A model generated the notes under the pieces. That model had not been told where the DNA came from. It saw nothing but the letters and a program-made list of their open reading frames with translations, and did not search any database. Both the position numbers and the translations under genes were made by a program. Positions 1 to 7,949 of a stretch of 64,000 bases of DNA are shown piece after piece. This DNA is from JALYUM01 sp036688685 (GTDB lineage Bacteria > Pseudomonadota > Gammaproteobacteria > Burkholderiales > Burkholderiaceae_D): the NCBI RefSeq assembly GCF_036688685.1, contig NZ_JAQQPS010000027.1, positions 1 to 64,000 of the forward strand, given 5' to 3'. The number at the start of each line of letters is the position of its first letter. Position 1 is the first letter of the stretch.

Positions 1-231
1 TTAGGGATCAGCAAGCGGGGCGACGCATATTTGCGCAGTCTACTGGTTCATGGCGCCCGTGCCGTTATCCGCACAGCGCAATCGAAAAGTGATCGATTAA
101 GTACCTGGGTGATGCGTATCGCAACGACGCGCCATCCTAATATCGCTGCGGTGGCTTTGGCCAACAAAACAGCGCGTATCGCCTGGGCGATGATGAGCAG
201 GGGGACTGATTATGAACCGTCGCTTGCCTAA
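1..231 (+). CDS. IS110-family transposase, C-terminal end (5' part outside window)
   Basis: The reading frame is open from the first base and ends with TAA at 229-231, giving about 76 residues. The peptide begins LGISKRGDAYLRSLLVHGAR and continues into a basic helical tail with IAWAMM near the end. This is the typical C-terminal signature of the Transposase_20 domain of IS110/IS1111 elements, which contains the conserved serine region and contacts the guide RNA. The N-terminal RuvC-like DEDD domain lies outside the window, so activity cannot be judged. No other mobile gene accompanies it. Confidence 0.85.
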   Translation, partial: LGISKRGDAYLRSLLVHGARAVIRTAQSKSDRLSTWVMRIATTRHPNIAAVALANKTARIAWAMMSRGTDYEPSLA

Positions 232-445
232 GCCCAGTAGCAACAGCAACTTGTACGTGTAGGAACATCCGAACCACGATTGCATGACAAGCCGCATGAT
301 GGCCAACAGGTCGAACCGGCGCTGACAGAACCCGAGAATGTCTGAGGCCTTCAAGCCCGTCAAAGCGATAGGGAGTTAGCGCGCGAATAGCCCATCAGGG
401 TCCAACACCTGGCACAGGTGTAGCAGCAAGAGACCGGATATACGT
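1..445 (+). mobile_element. Right part of an IS110/IS1111-family insertion sequence
   Basis: After the transposase stop at 231 there are about 290 bases without a convincing gene before the next gene ends at 522. IS110-family elements carry a long non-coding end that is transcribed as a bridge RNA. In the IS1111 group this lies downstream of the transposase, which would fit here. The true element end cannot be fixed because these elements lack classical terminal inverted repeats and the other end is outside the window. The end coordinate given is an estimate. Confidence 0.5.
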
Positions 446-521
446 GAGCAGTACCTCACAGCCAGAATACGGATTGTTTGCAAACGAGGAGGAGTCCATA
501 TACAGACATTCATTCATTCAT

Positions 522-1265
522 TCAATCTGGCTCACGCTTCCACTCTGTTTGGCTGGGACAAGAGATCCAACCCGCGCTTTCTTTTCCACCGTTGTCAAAA
601 ATCCCGCCACCGCCCACGCTACCGCTTCTGCGGCAAAACGTCCGGTTGCCTATCCGCTTGCGGTAAATGGTTGTCCCGTCAGAGGCGGTATAACTGTCCT
701 GCTGAACGCCAGTTATAGGCTCGACATGGGCAGCATTCAATTCATGGCCGAAGCGAACCCACGGCGAACTTGAACCGGTTAGCACTCCGGATTCCCCTTT
801 ACTTACCTCTACTGAAATATGACGCGCTTGGCGTCTGGCGAGCTCAATATCGAAAGACGTGCTAGAAGGTGTACCGTTGCTGTTCGTGCCGGAGTCAGGC
901 GTCTCGATCGACTTAACATTTGAAAATACTTCCAAGTCAGTTGCAGGCGCCTGCGTGTGCGAGGATTTAGTTGGTGTGTCTTTAGATAGATGGATACCCA
1001 TCGAGTTCGGGGTAACAGGCAAAACTCGGGTAGGTTTTATAGCAGTTACATTCTTCCGCTGCTTTAGAATTAGAGGGTATGTGAACACTGGTAGAAGCAA
1101 CAATTGCCCAGGTTGGCGCACTAGAGTCGATACGATCTCTGGCTGCGCACGCGGGTAGACATGCCGCTCGTGTATCCACAGCTGCACTGCAAGCAGGTGA
1201 AAACCTGCGGTAAGCCCTAAAGCAAGTTTGTTTCGCGGGAAGAATTGCCTTCGTCGAGGCTGCAT
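522..1265 (-). CDS. Unknown protein with N-terminal membrane anchor
   Basis: A 247-residue protein I do not recognise. It starts at ATG 1265 with an AAGG-like ribosome site upstream. A basic N-terminus (PRRRQFFPRNK) is followed by one hydrophobic segment at about residues 13-30 (LALGLTAGFHLLAVQLW), which suggests a single-pass inner-membrane protein. The middle is rich in Ser, Thr and Pro and probably disordered. The C-terminal third holds an ordered stretch with DGTTIYRKRIGNRTFC and a Gly/Ser-rich tail with two further cysteines. The basic-anchor, disordered-linker and C-domain layout resembles TonB-like or energy-transducing proteins, but no TonB motif is visible. It stands alone between an IS end and a terminator. 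Confidence 0.55.
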   Translation of the reverse strand: MQPRRRQFFPRNKLALGLTAGFHLLAVQLWIHERHVYPRAQPEIVSTLVRQPGQLLLLPVFTYPLILKQRKNVTAIKPTRVLPVTPNSMGIHLSKDTPTKSSHTQAPATDLEVFSNVKSIETPDSGTNSNGTPSSTSFDIELARRQARHISVEVSKGESGVLTGSSSPWVRFGHELNAAHVEPITGVQQDSYTASDGTTIYRKRIGNRTFCRRSGSVGGGGIFDNGGKESAGWISCPSQTEWKREPD

Positions 1266-1505
1266 ACAATAAAACCTTTAATTGTTGCGCTATTCATAAT
1301 TTCTTATCTAAACGTCTGCTTTTGGCCGAAAGCGGAAGTTCGTTGGGTCTACTGTAACTCAGCAAGAAGCGGTGGACGTCGCTACTTCACGCCCGGTAGT
1401 CGCAGTAATTTTCAAAACGTCGCGTCTATTTTGGAAAGTCACAACAGCGGTGCGGGTCGACGGACCGATTTGGAAGGATGAGCGCAATAAGCTCGCGCCA
1501 ATAGA
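1266..1505. other. Intergenic stretch, no gene seen
   Basis: No supported coding region. A plus-strand frame encodes NVCFWPKAEVRW at about 1309-1345. It resembles a short peptide motif (V-R-F-W-P-K-A-D-I) that I recall turning up in many unrelated spurious ORFs, so I treat it as a repeat sequence rather than a gene. Confidence 0.4.
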
Positions 1506-1546
1506 AAAGGCTGCACCAGCATCGATTGCTGGTGCAGCCTTTTTTC
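1506..1546. terminator. Strong bidirectional rho-independent terminator
   Basis: A perfect 13-bp stem, GGCTGCACCAGCA with its complement, flanks the 5-base loop TCGAT. It has an A-run on the left and a run of seven T on the right, so it can work on both strands. On the minus strand it would end the DUF3563 gene transcript (stop at 1669). On the plus strand nothing obvious precedes it. Confidence 0.85.
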
Positions 1547-1668
1547 GCTTCACGCCGCGTCAAACCAAGCAGCGCCGCACGGACTGGCGGCCGCCGCGCT
1601 GGACCCGATTCGGGCAGGCGACTACTGATACCAGCTTCTACTACAGGACAACAACTCGGTAAAACCAA

Positions 1669-1902
1669 TTAACGGGCGTGGCGGGTACGGTCCAGTTCGC
1701 GGATGCGGTATTCCAGATCATAACGGTCAGTAGCTTGGGCCAGGTAAGCTTCCTGGTGCTTGAGCTCACGCTCTTCGGTGCTTTGACCGATGTAGGTAGC
1801 CAGTTGAGCAGCTGCGGTGCGCAGGGCGGTGACCAGCTCTTGCGAAAAACGTGCAAAGTCAGCAACCGAAGAAACTTGATGGGCGGCGGAAGAATTAGAC
1901 AT
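1669..1902 (-). CDS. DUF3563-type small protein
   Basis: 77 residues from ATG 1902. An in-frame ATG ten codons upstream is less likely because AAGGAAAG sits at the right distance before 1902. The N-terminal half is an amphipathic helix rich in Ala, Gln and Thr (phasin-like in look). The C-terminal part carries AYLAQATDRYDLEYRIRELDR, which matches the DUF3563 signature of short proteins common in Burkholderiales. That family has no firm function. The gene is monocistronic, with an AT-rich promoter region upstream and a terminator downstream. Confidence 0.75.
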   Translation of the reverse strand: MSNSSAAHQVSSVADFARFSQELVTALRTAAAQLATYIGQSTEERELKHQEAYLAQATDRYDLEYRIRELDRTRHAR

Positions 1903-2214
1903 GATCTTTCCTTTCAGTGAGTGGGCTAGCACCTAATGCGGTGCAACATGAGATCAAGTATATGCCTCGCCAGATATAATGATAATTTTATGTTTTGATA
2001 GCTGCCATTCACTAAACGTATGTTTCTGCCGTAATTTTATAATGCATTGATGAAACTATAATGATAAAAAGAAACATCTCGATGGTATTTTATTACGGAA
2101 ATGTTTCTTAAGTGCTTGAAATCAAACAGATATTTCTATAGCGTATTGCGGTTAAACGCTGAGCAGCAATTCTGGGCGGTATAGAAAAATCTTGCCTACT
2201 TCCCGGAGTCGTCA
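1903..2214. other. AT-rich intergenic region, probable promoter area
   Basis: About 310 bases clearly richer in A and T than the surroundings, with many TATAAT-like hexamers and no supported ORF. It separates the minus-strand DUF3563 gene from the plus-strand OYE remnant. It probably holds the DUF3563 promoter near 1960-1990. I cannot choose one promoter with confidence. Confidence 0.4.
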
Positions 2215-2395
2215 ATGAGTAAACTTTGCTCTTACCAGCTGCGTTCGTTGCAGTTGCACAACTGTATCGCAATTCCACCAATTTGTGAGTATTCCGCCAG
2301 GAAGGCAAGGCGGCTGAATGGCACATGATCCACCTTGGCTACCTGGCGCTTTCCGGCGACGGCCTGATGATCCTGGAAGCGAGCCTGGCTGCCCG
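2215..2395 (+). pseudogene. NADH:flavin oxidoreductase (Old Yellow Enzyme family), decayed N-terminal fragment
   Basis: From ATG 2215, preceded by GGAG, the frame reads MSKLCSYQLRSLQLHN, then IAIPPICEYSAR. This matches the start of OYE/YqjM-type enzymes (M-S-K-L-F-x-P-L, then I-P-P-M-C-Q-Y-S-A). A frameshift near 2305 moves the match to another frame, which continues AAEWHMIHLGYLALSGDGLM and ILEAS, the conserved W-H-x-x-H-L-G block of the first flavin-binding strands. Similarity stops near 2395, before the substrate-binding His and the rest of the TIM barrel. About 60 of an expected 360 residues remain, so no activity is possible. Confidence 0.7.
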
Positions 2396-2500
2396 CGAGC
2401 CCCCCTACGACCACACTTGCCCTGAATGGCGCATTGATGCCGACATCGATCGTGGAAGTGAGTCGTCGGCGATCGCAACCTCGTCGCGCGTGTGCGACCG

Positions 2501-4669
2501 CTACCTGGTGTATCCGGGCGCGCCGAACCGGTTGAGGAAAAACGTATAGATATCGGCACGCTCTTCCAGAGCCTGGTCGCGGGTGGAGCCGATGCCGTGG
2601 CCGGCGTTGCCGTCCGAGCGGATCAGGGCAAGGTGCTGATCGCCCCATTTCGCGCGCATCATCGCCACCAGTTTGGCCGACATCCAAGGATCGACCCGCT
2701 GGTCGTTCAGGCCGATGGTAAACAGGAAGTCCGGCCCGCCTCGGGCGCGATCCAGATACAGGGTGGCGTCCTGTGCTGCCAATGCCCGGAAACCGGCCTC
2801 GGTCGTCGGGTCGCCCATTTCGCCGAACTGGTTCGGGCCATTGTTCGCCTGGGCCAACCGGGTCGCATTGACGATGCCGACACGTGTGACCGCCGCGGCG
2901 AACAGCTCAGGCGCCTTCATCGCCGCCATTGGAACCAGCAGCCCGGACGCGCTGGCGCCGAACACACCAAGCTTCGCCGGCGATGCATAGCCCAGTTGCA
3001 CCAGTCGCTTTCCGCAAGCGATGAGGTCTTCGTGGCTGTTCACCTTCTTTTCCTGCATGCCGGCCCGATGCCAGGCGTCGCCCAACTCGCCACCGCCGCG
3101 GATGTGGCAGTACGCATAGACGCCGCCACGCTCGTTCCATACCACCCAGCCCGTCGAATACTGCGGCGTGCCCGACACGCCATAGCTGCCGTAGGCATCG
3201 ATGATGGTCGGCGCCGGGCCGCGCCGCGCGCCGCTGAACACGATCGTCAGCGGTACCCTGGTGCCGTCCGCGCTGCTTGCCCATTCCTCCACCACGGTGC
3301 GCGCCTTCGCGGCCGGCAGGGTTGCGCTCTGCAGGCCAAGGGCGCGCGCCTTGCCGCCTTCAACCCGGTACCAGGTCGAGTTTGCGGTATAGCCGTACAT
3401 GGAAAAGGTAAGCGTCTTGCGGTCGGGATCGACGCTCACGTCGTCGATTGCCTGGCTGGCCGGCAGCGCAATGGCTTTCGGCGCACCTTTTCCGCCTGCT
3501 AAAAAGTACAGCTGGCTTGCCGCGCTGGGCAGGATCGTCTGGACATACAGTCCATCGACCGTGGCCCAGATGCCGGTGATGATCTTGCCTCCGGAAGCCA
3601 TCACCAGGCGGCTGTTCGCAAGCGACAGTCCGCCCGACGGCCCTTTGCCCGTACTGAGCGCCAGCGCGCGGACTTCGCCGTTCTGGTCCGTCTTGCTGGT
3701 CTGGTAGTACAAGGTGTTCCCCATGATCTCGGCAGTGTTGACCCGCTCGTCGTAATCGGCCAGCTGGACATACGAGAGCTTCCCTGCCTGCAGATCGCTC
3801 AGCCGTGCCACGGCCATGGGGTACTCCGCGCGCGCATTGCCTGACACTGCCACCACCCATGGCGACCTGCGGTGCGAAATCAGGACCGGAAACGATGTCT
3901 CCGGCACGGCAAACCCCTGCGTCGGCACACCGCTTCCCAGCAATGGCAGATCGTCGCGCGCGCGCGTGCCGATTTTGTGCAACATCTCGCGCACGCCGCG
4001 CATGGTGTCGACGCCGGGTTTGGGTTCGCGCATCAGCCCGTAGAACATCGTGTCGTTGTCCAGCCAGGTCGGCGGCTCTTCGCTCCATACCGGTTGCAGT
4101 TCTTCACCGACCGGTTTACCGCTCGCAACGTCGAGCACGATGACCTTGCCGATTTCGCTGCCGCCTTCGGCCACCTGGATGGCAATGCGGGAGCCATCCG
4201 GCGATGGTGAATAGCTGCCAATCGCACGCGGCGCCTTGCCGTCGCTGCCGGCCATCGGGTCCAGCAGCACCCGCTCGCGCCCACCTTCGCGGACCATCAG
4301 GACCGGCATATTGCGGTCGCTGGTCAGCTTTTGGAAAAAGAGCTTTCCGCCGGCGATGCGGGTAGTGCGGAAGGCATCGTTGGCGCGGCTTGCGGCCTGC
4401 AGCGACTGCAACAGCTGCGTGCGGCCGGGCAAGGCTGCAAGTTCGCTCGTGGTATGCAGGCTGGAGTCCTTGATCCATGCTTCCAGGTCGGCGCGCCGGT
4501 CGGCCTTTTCCATCCAGCGATAGGGATCCTGGATGTCGATGCCAAAGACTTTTTCCGTCAGCGGCTCTGCCTTCGGGATAGCGGGAAAATTACTCAGGCC
4601 GGTATTGGCTGCCTGGCCGTGGACGGCGAGGGATAGGGTGGAAATGGCCGCCATGAACGCGATGCGCAT
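2501..4669 (-). CDS. Secreted prolyl oligopeptidase family (S9A) serine peptidase
   Basis: 722 residues. The N-terminus is a signal peptide (MRIAFMAAISTLSLAVHGQA), so the enzyme is probably periplasmic. Residues 30-420 form the beta-propeller lid, including DPYRWME, a family hallmark. Residues 440-722 are the alpha/beta-hydrolase domain. The nucleophile is Ser573 in GASASG (usually G-G-S-N-G-G), with Asp656 in GLNDQRV and His691 in NAGHG, so the triad is complete. It hydrolyses short proline-containing peptides. The change around the nucleophile (Ala and Ser in place of Gly and Asn) may affect specificity. It is divergent from a DeoR-type gene, with 245 bases between. Confidence 0.93.
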   Translation of the reverse strand: MRIAFMAAISTLSLAVHGQAANTGLSNFPAIPKAEPLTEKVFGIDIQDPYRWMEKADRRADLEAWIKDSSLHTTSELAALPGRTQLLQSLQAASRANDAFRTTRIAGGKLFFQKLTSDRNMPVLMVREGGRERVLLDPMAGSDGKAPRAIGSYSPSPDGSRIAIQVAEGGSEIGKVIVLDVASGKPVGEELQPVWSEEPPTWLDNDTMFYGLMREPKPGVDTMRGVREMLHKIGTRARDDLPLLGSGVPTQGFAVPETSFPVLISHRRSPWVVAVSGNARAEYPMAVARLSDLQAGKLSYVQLADYDERVNTAEIMGNTLYYQTSKTDQNGEVRALALSTGKGPSGGLSLANSRLVMASGGKIITGIWATVDGLYVQTILPSAASQLYFLAGGKGAPKAIALPASQAIDDVSVDPDRKTLTFSMYGYTANSTWYRVEGGKARALGLQSATLPAAKARTVVEEWASSADGTRVPLTIVFSGARRGPAPTIIDAYGSYGVSGTPQYSTGWVVWNERGGVYAYCHIRGGGELGDAWHRAGMQEKKVNSHEDLIACGKRLVQLGYASPAKLGVFGASASGLLVPMAAMKAPELFAAAVTRVGIVNATRLAQANNGPNQFGEMGDPTTEAGFRALAAQDATLYLDRARGGPDFLFTIGLNDQRVDPWMSAKLVAMMRAKWGDQHLALIRSDGNAGHGIGSTRDQALEERADIYTFFLNRFGAPGYTR

Positions 4670-4855
4670 GCTGACTCCCTGGATGGACTACGTGATTTTT
4701 GAACAACGAATAGTAGGACGCTCCTCGTATTGAAACAAGAAATTAAAATTTCGACTGTTGTTTCAGGTTTACGTTGGCCGCCGGATTCGTCTGGCGCGAG
4801 GGTCCATGCCGTTGAGTTTGGCGGTGGCAAACAGCGATCGCGTTTCAAGCATTAG

Positions 4856-4901
4856 TTCTTGTTTGTGCACGGTTTACCAGTATACTTTCTTGTTAGTGCA
4901 C
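4856..4901 (+). promoter_or_regulatory. Promoter with two direct-repeat operators for the DeoR-type regulator
   Basis: TTCTTGTTTGTGCAC (4856-4870) and TTCTTGTTAGTGCAC (4887-4901) match at 14 of 15 bases and start 31 bases apart, close to three helical turns. They bracket a sigma-70 type promoter: TTGTTT at 4859-4864 and TATACT at 4881-4886, spacing 16. The first copy covers the -35 box and the second covers the start of transcription, a layout expected for autorepression by the gene that begins at 4915. Confidence 0.7.
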
Positions 4902-4914
4902 GTTATCATGCGGA

Positions 4915-5721
4915 ATGAACAACGATCTCCCCTTGGCACGCCGCGACATCATTGCCCTCAGGCTCGAACAGGGGCAGGGCGCCGTGTCCACTGCGCTGGC
5001 GCTGGAATTTGGCGTCTCGGAAGACGCCATCCGGCGCGACCTGCGCGCGCTGGCTGCTGCGGGGCGTTGCCGGCGCGTGTATGGCGGCGCGTTGCCACTG
5101 TTGCCGGTGTCGCCTGCCTCGCAAGCTGTCACTGTGCGCATTGCGGAGGGCGCCGAACGCAAGCAGGCGCTGGGCAGTGCCGCCGCCGCGCTGGTGCAGA
5201 AAAATGCGCTGGTCTTCCTCGACAATGGCAGCAGCAACCTTGCCATCGTTGCCTGCCTGCCGCCCGACTTCGGCCTGACGGTCGCCACCAATTCGGTCCA
5301 TATCGCTGCCGCCGTGCTGGCGCGCAGTGACGTGCGCTTGATCATGGTGGGTGGAACGGTCGATGCCGCTGTCGGCGGTTGCGTCGATGCCCAGGCGCTG
5401 GCGCAGGTGGCGCTGCTCAATATCGACCGCTGTTTTCTCGGCGCCTGTGCCGTGTCCGTCAGCGGCGGCATCGCTGCCTTCGATCCGTCCGACGCCACCT
5501 TCAAGCGCGCTTTGCTCGCTGCCAGCATCGACGTCGCCGTGCTGGTCACGAGTGACAAGCTGGAAACGCGCGCGCCGCACCGCGTGTGCGCCCTCGGCGA
5601 CATCGGCCAGCTGGTGCTGGAGCACGATGCGCCCGCCGCCATCCGCGCCACACTGGAACAGGCCGGCGCCACGCTGCTGGTCGCGCCACAACTTTCTCAT
5701 CCCGCCCCAACTCTGGAGTAG
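4915..5721 (+). CDS. DeoR/GlpR-family transcriptional regulator
   Basis: 268 residues. Residues 5-60 are a DeoR-type winged helix-turn-helix (ARRDIIALRLEQ, then VSEDAIRRDLRAL and the RVYGGAL wing). The rest is the DeoRC phosphosugar-sensor domain with FLDNGSSNLAIV, VATNSVHIAAAV and VMVGGTVDAAVGG-type blocks. Such proteins repress sugar-use genes and are released by a sugar phosphate. The gene stops 4 bases before the MFS transporter start, so the two are co-transcribed and the transporter is the likely target. Two direct repeats around its own promoter suggest autoregulation. The inducer is unknown. Confidence 0.9.
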   Translation: MNNDLPLARRDIIALRLEQGQGAVSTALALEFGVSEDAIRRDLRALAAAGRCRRVYGGALPLLPVSPASQAVTVRIAEGAERKQALGSAAAALVQKNALVFLDNGSSNLAIVACLPPDFGLTVATNSVHIAAAVLARSDVRLIMVGGTVDAAVGGCVDAQALAQVALLNIDRCFLGACAVSVSGGIAAFDPSDATFKRALLAASIDVAVLVTSDKLETRAPHRVCALGDIGQLVLEHDAPAAIRATLEQAGATLLVAPQLSHPAPTLE

Positions 5722-5725
5722 TCCA

Positions 5726-6862
5726 TTGCATTCTGCAAATAGCCCCGCGACGCGTTTCGCCACGCGTTTATTGTTCCTCGTCGCCGGTTTCGGCTACGCT
5801 TGCTGGGCCCCGCTGGTGCCCCTCACCAAAATCAAATTCGGCATCGACGAGAACATCCTCGGCCTCTTGATCCTGTGCATCGGCGTCGGCTCGATCACGG
5901 CCATGGTTGCCACCGGCATGCTGGCGACGCGCTTCGGCAGCAAACCGATATTGCTCGGTAGTGGCATCGGTTTCGCCGTGATGCTGGCGCTGGTGCCCGT
6001 GGCCGGTTCCGTCCCCGTCCTCGGCATCATCCTGTTCGGCTTCGGCGCGACGCTCGGTGCGCTCGACGTGGCCATGAATCTGCAGGCGGTGCAGGTAGAA
6101 AAGGCTGCGCAGCGGCCCATGATGTCGGGCTTTCACGCGCTGTTCAGCATTGGCGGTTTCAGTGGCGCCGCGTTCATGACATTTTTGTTGTCGATGCAGG
6201 TGGCCGTGTTTACCGGCACGCTGATCTGCGCGGCGCTGATGGCGCTCGCCTTGTTCATCGCCGCGCCGCGCTTGATTGATGGCGGCGCCACGCCGGGCGG
6301 CCCGATGTTCGCGTTGCCGCGCGGCCTGGTGCTGTTGCTGGCAATCCTGGCCGCCGTCACCTTCCTGGTCGAAGGTGCCTTGCTCGACTGGAGCGCCTTG
6401 TTGATCACCCAGGCGCAGCTGGTGCCGGTCGCGCAGGGCGGCATTGGTTACATCATTTTTTCGGTGGCGATGACGGCGGGGCGCCTGAGCGGCGACTGGC
6501 TGTCCGGGTGGCTAGGCGACTTCCGCACGCTGCTGTGGGGCGGCCTGGTGGCGCTGCTCGGTTTCGTGATTCTGCTCACCGGTGCGCAAGCGGCGCTGGT
6601 GCTGTCCGGCTTCGCTTTCATCGGTTTGGGCTGCGCCAACATCGTGCCGGTGCTGTTCCGCCGCGCCGCCGCACAAGGCGCCATGCCGCCCGCGCTGGCG
6701 GTGGCGGCCGTCACGACCACCGGTTACGCGGGCATCCTGGCCGGGCCCGCCGTGATCGGCTTCGTCGCCAATGCCACCGGGCTGCATGCGGCGTTCTGGA
6801 TGCTGGCCGGCTTGCTGGTGCTGGTACCATTGTGTGCCAGGTCAGTCACTGCCAAGGTTTGA
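5726..6862 (+). CDS. MFS transporter
   Basis: 378 residues from TTG 5726, chosen because GGAG lies eight bases upstream. The frame is open further back but overlaps the regulator gene. Eleven to twelve hydrophobic segments are visible, with an MFS loop 2-3 signature after the second helix (GMLATRFGSKPILL). The protein resembles the FucP/YbjJ-like branch of sugar or drug transporters (FGIDENILGLLILCIGVGS at the start). Coupling to a DeoR-type regulator suggests a sugar or sugar-like substrate. This is inference: no substrate-specific motif is visible. Confidence 0.85.
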   Translation: MHSANSPATRFATRLLFLVAGFGYACWAPLVPLTKIKFGIDENILGLLILCIGVGSITAMVATGMLATRFGSKPILLGSGIGFAVMLALVPVAGSVPVLGIILFGFGATLGALDVAMNLQAVQVEKAAQRPMMSGFHALFSIGGFSGAAFMTFLLSMQVAVFTGTLICAALMALALFIAAPRLIDGGATPGGPMFALPRGLVLLLAILAAVTFLVEGALLDWSALLITQAQLVPVAQGGIGYIIFSVAMTAGRLSGDWLSGWLGDFRTLLWGGLVALLGFVILLTGAQAALVLSGFAFIGLGCANIVPVLFRRAAAQGAMPPALAVAAVTTTGYAGILAGPAVIGFVANATGLHAAFWMLAGLLVLVPLCARSVTAKV

Positions 6863-6987
6863 TACGTTTCGCAAATCGGTCAATCTGTCCAAACTTGCAA
6901 ACAATGTGACGCACTTCTGGCAACGATCCTGCAGCTTGGGGCGCAGCGCCTGACCATCGTGGATATGGCGGGTTGTTCGGGCATGGC
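6863..6987. other. Intergenic gap between convergent genes
   Basis: 125 bases between the MFS gene and the minus-strand DoxX-like gene. No supported ORF and no clear terminator hairpin with a T-run. Confidence 0.4.
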
Positions 6988-7407
6988 TTACCCTGCGCGT
7001 GGATGAAGGCGCCACGTGCTCCAGATGATCAGCCACAGCAGCGCCACCTGGATCGGCAACCTGAGCCACAGCGCCCAGATCGGCACCGGGAACAATTCCG
7101 GCTGCTGCAGCATGTAGACGTGGGCCGGCGTGACGGCCAGCGTCAGCAGGAACAGCCCGATTCCGGCCGCCTTGCGCGTGGCCGGCAGCACGATGCCGAC
7201 TGCGCCGAGCAGCTCGAACACACCGCTGACCAGCACCGCCGCCACTGGCCAGGGAATGTAAGGCGGCACGATGAGCGCCTCGGTCGCGGTGGCGGTGAAA
7301 TGCGCGATGCCGCCGATGAAAAACCAGAGGAACACGAAGGCCAGGCCGGCGCATTGGGCGGTGCTGACCTGGCGGGCGCGAAAAACGTGCGGCAAACTGC
7401 GCTTCAT
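6988..7407 (-). CDS. DoxX-like integral membrane protein
   Basis: 139 residues with four hydrophobic segments, at about residues 20-35, 55-72, 80-98 and 108-128. The pattern of FLWFFIGGIAHF near the first helix, FELLGAVGIVLPATRKAAG between helices two and three, and a C-terminal Trp-rich helix fits the DoxX family of small membrane proteins. Several DoxX proteins take part in quinone or thiol redox chemistry, but the role of this one is unknown. It stands alone on the minus strand. Confidence 0.75.
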   Translation of the reverse strand: MKRSLPHVFRARQVSTAQCAGLAFVFLWFFIGGIAHFTATATEALIVPPYIPWPVAAVLVSGVFELLGAVGIVLPATRKAAGIGLFLLTLAVTPAHVYMLQQPELFPVPIWALWLRLPIQVALLWLIIWSTWRLHPRAG

Positions 7408-7721
7408 GTGCGTCCATCAGGAGACTGAGATTGGCCAAGCCTACACTGGAACGTTGCATGAGCACGCAACGGTAGCCGATTGCCGCATTGCCCCTGCAGC
7501 GATGGGCAGGTTTTTCGCCGCTTTCCGCGCTTCGAGGTCGCCAGCAATGCAGTTATTGCTTGGTAATCGCATCACTTGGGCGTAAAAGGATTTTTGCCCC
7601 CCCCGGAAGCATCCAATTTCCTTTATAGTTCTGCGAAAGTAAGAACATCAATCAGCTATCGTGTGGCGTGAGTAGCAGTCATCTATTCAGTTATCGAGCA
7701 ATCATTTAGTTAGGCCTTTGC
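7408..7721 (+). promoter_or_regulatory. Leader region of the acyl/sugar gene cluster with a C8 tract
   Basis: 314 bases without a supported gene, upstream of the ACP gene. A run of eight C lies at 7597-7604. The 100 bases after it are richer in A and T and should hold the promoter for the seven-gene run 7722-12916. Candidate boxes exist but no single pair is convincing. Confidence 0.4.
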
Positions 7722-7946
7722 ATGGACACCCTGCAGCAATTTATCGAGAAATTCAGTAATGCCGTCGACTTCCAGACCGAAGTCGCACTGAGCGGCGAGA
7801 CCGACCTGAAAGCACTGGCGGAGTGGGATTCGCTGGCCGCACTGGGCGTGATCATCATGTTCGACATGGAGTACGACAAGGCCATCACCGGCAAGGATCT
7901 GGTGGCGTGCCAGACCGTAGCCGACGTCTACAAGCTGGTTGGCTGA
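7722..7946 (+). CDS. Acyl carrier protein
   Basis: 74 acidic residues with the phosphopantetheine site Ser37 in EWDSLAALG. It follows the four-helix ACP plan (helix I LQQFIEKFSNAV, helix II after the DSL, helix III near the VADVYKLVG end). The normal fatty-acid ACP is encoded next to fabD/fabG/fabF, so this is a dedicated carrier. It is the first gene of a coupled run with a KAS III four bases downstream. The same ACP + KAS III + reductase set is known from flagellin glycosylation islands such as that of Pseudomonas aeruginosa a-type strains. It probably carries a short acyl chain that later decorates an amino sugar. Confidence 0.9.
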   Translation: MDTLQQFIEKFSNAVDFQTEVALSGETDLKALAEWDSLAALGVIIMFDMEYDKAITGKDLVACQTVADVYKLVG

Positions 7947-7949
7947 GCC

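Noticed and set aside
2492..3502. 336-codon plus-strand frame over the S9 peptidase gene
   Set aside because: Antisense shadow with no family signature.
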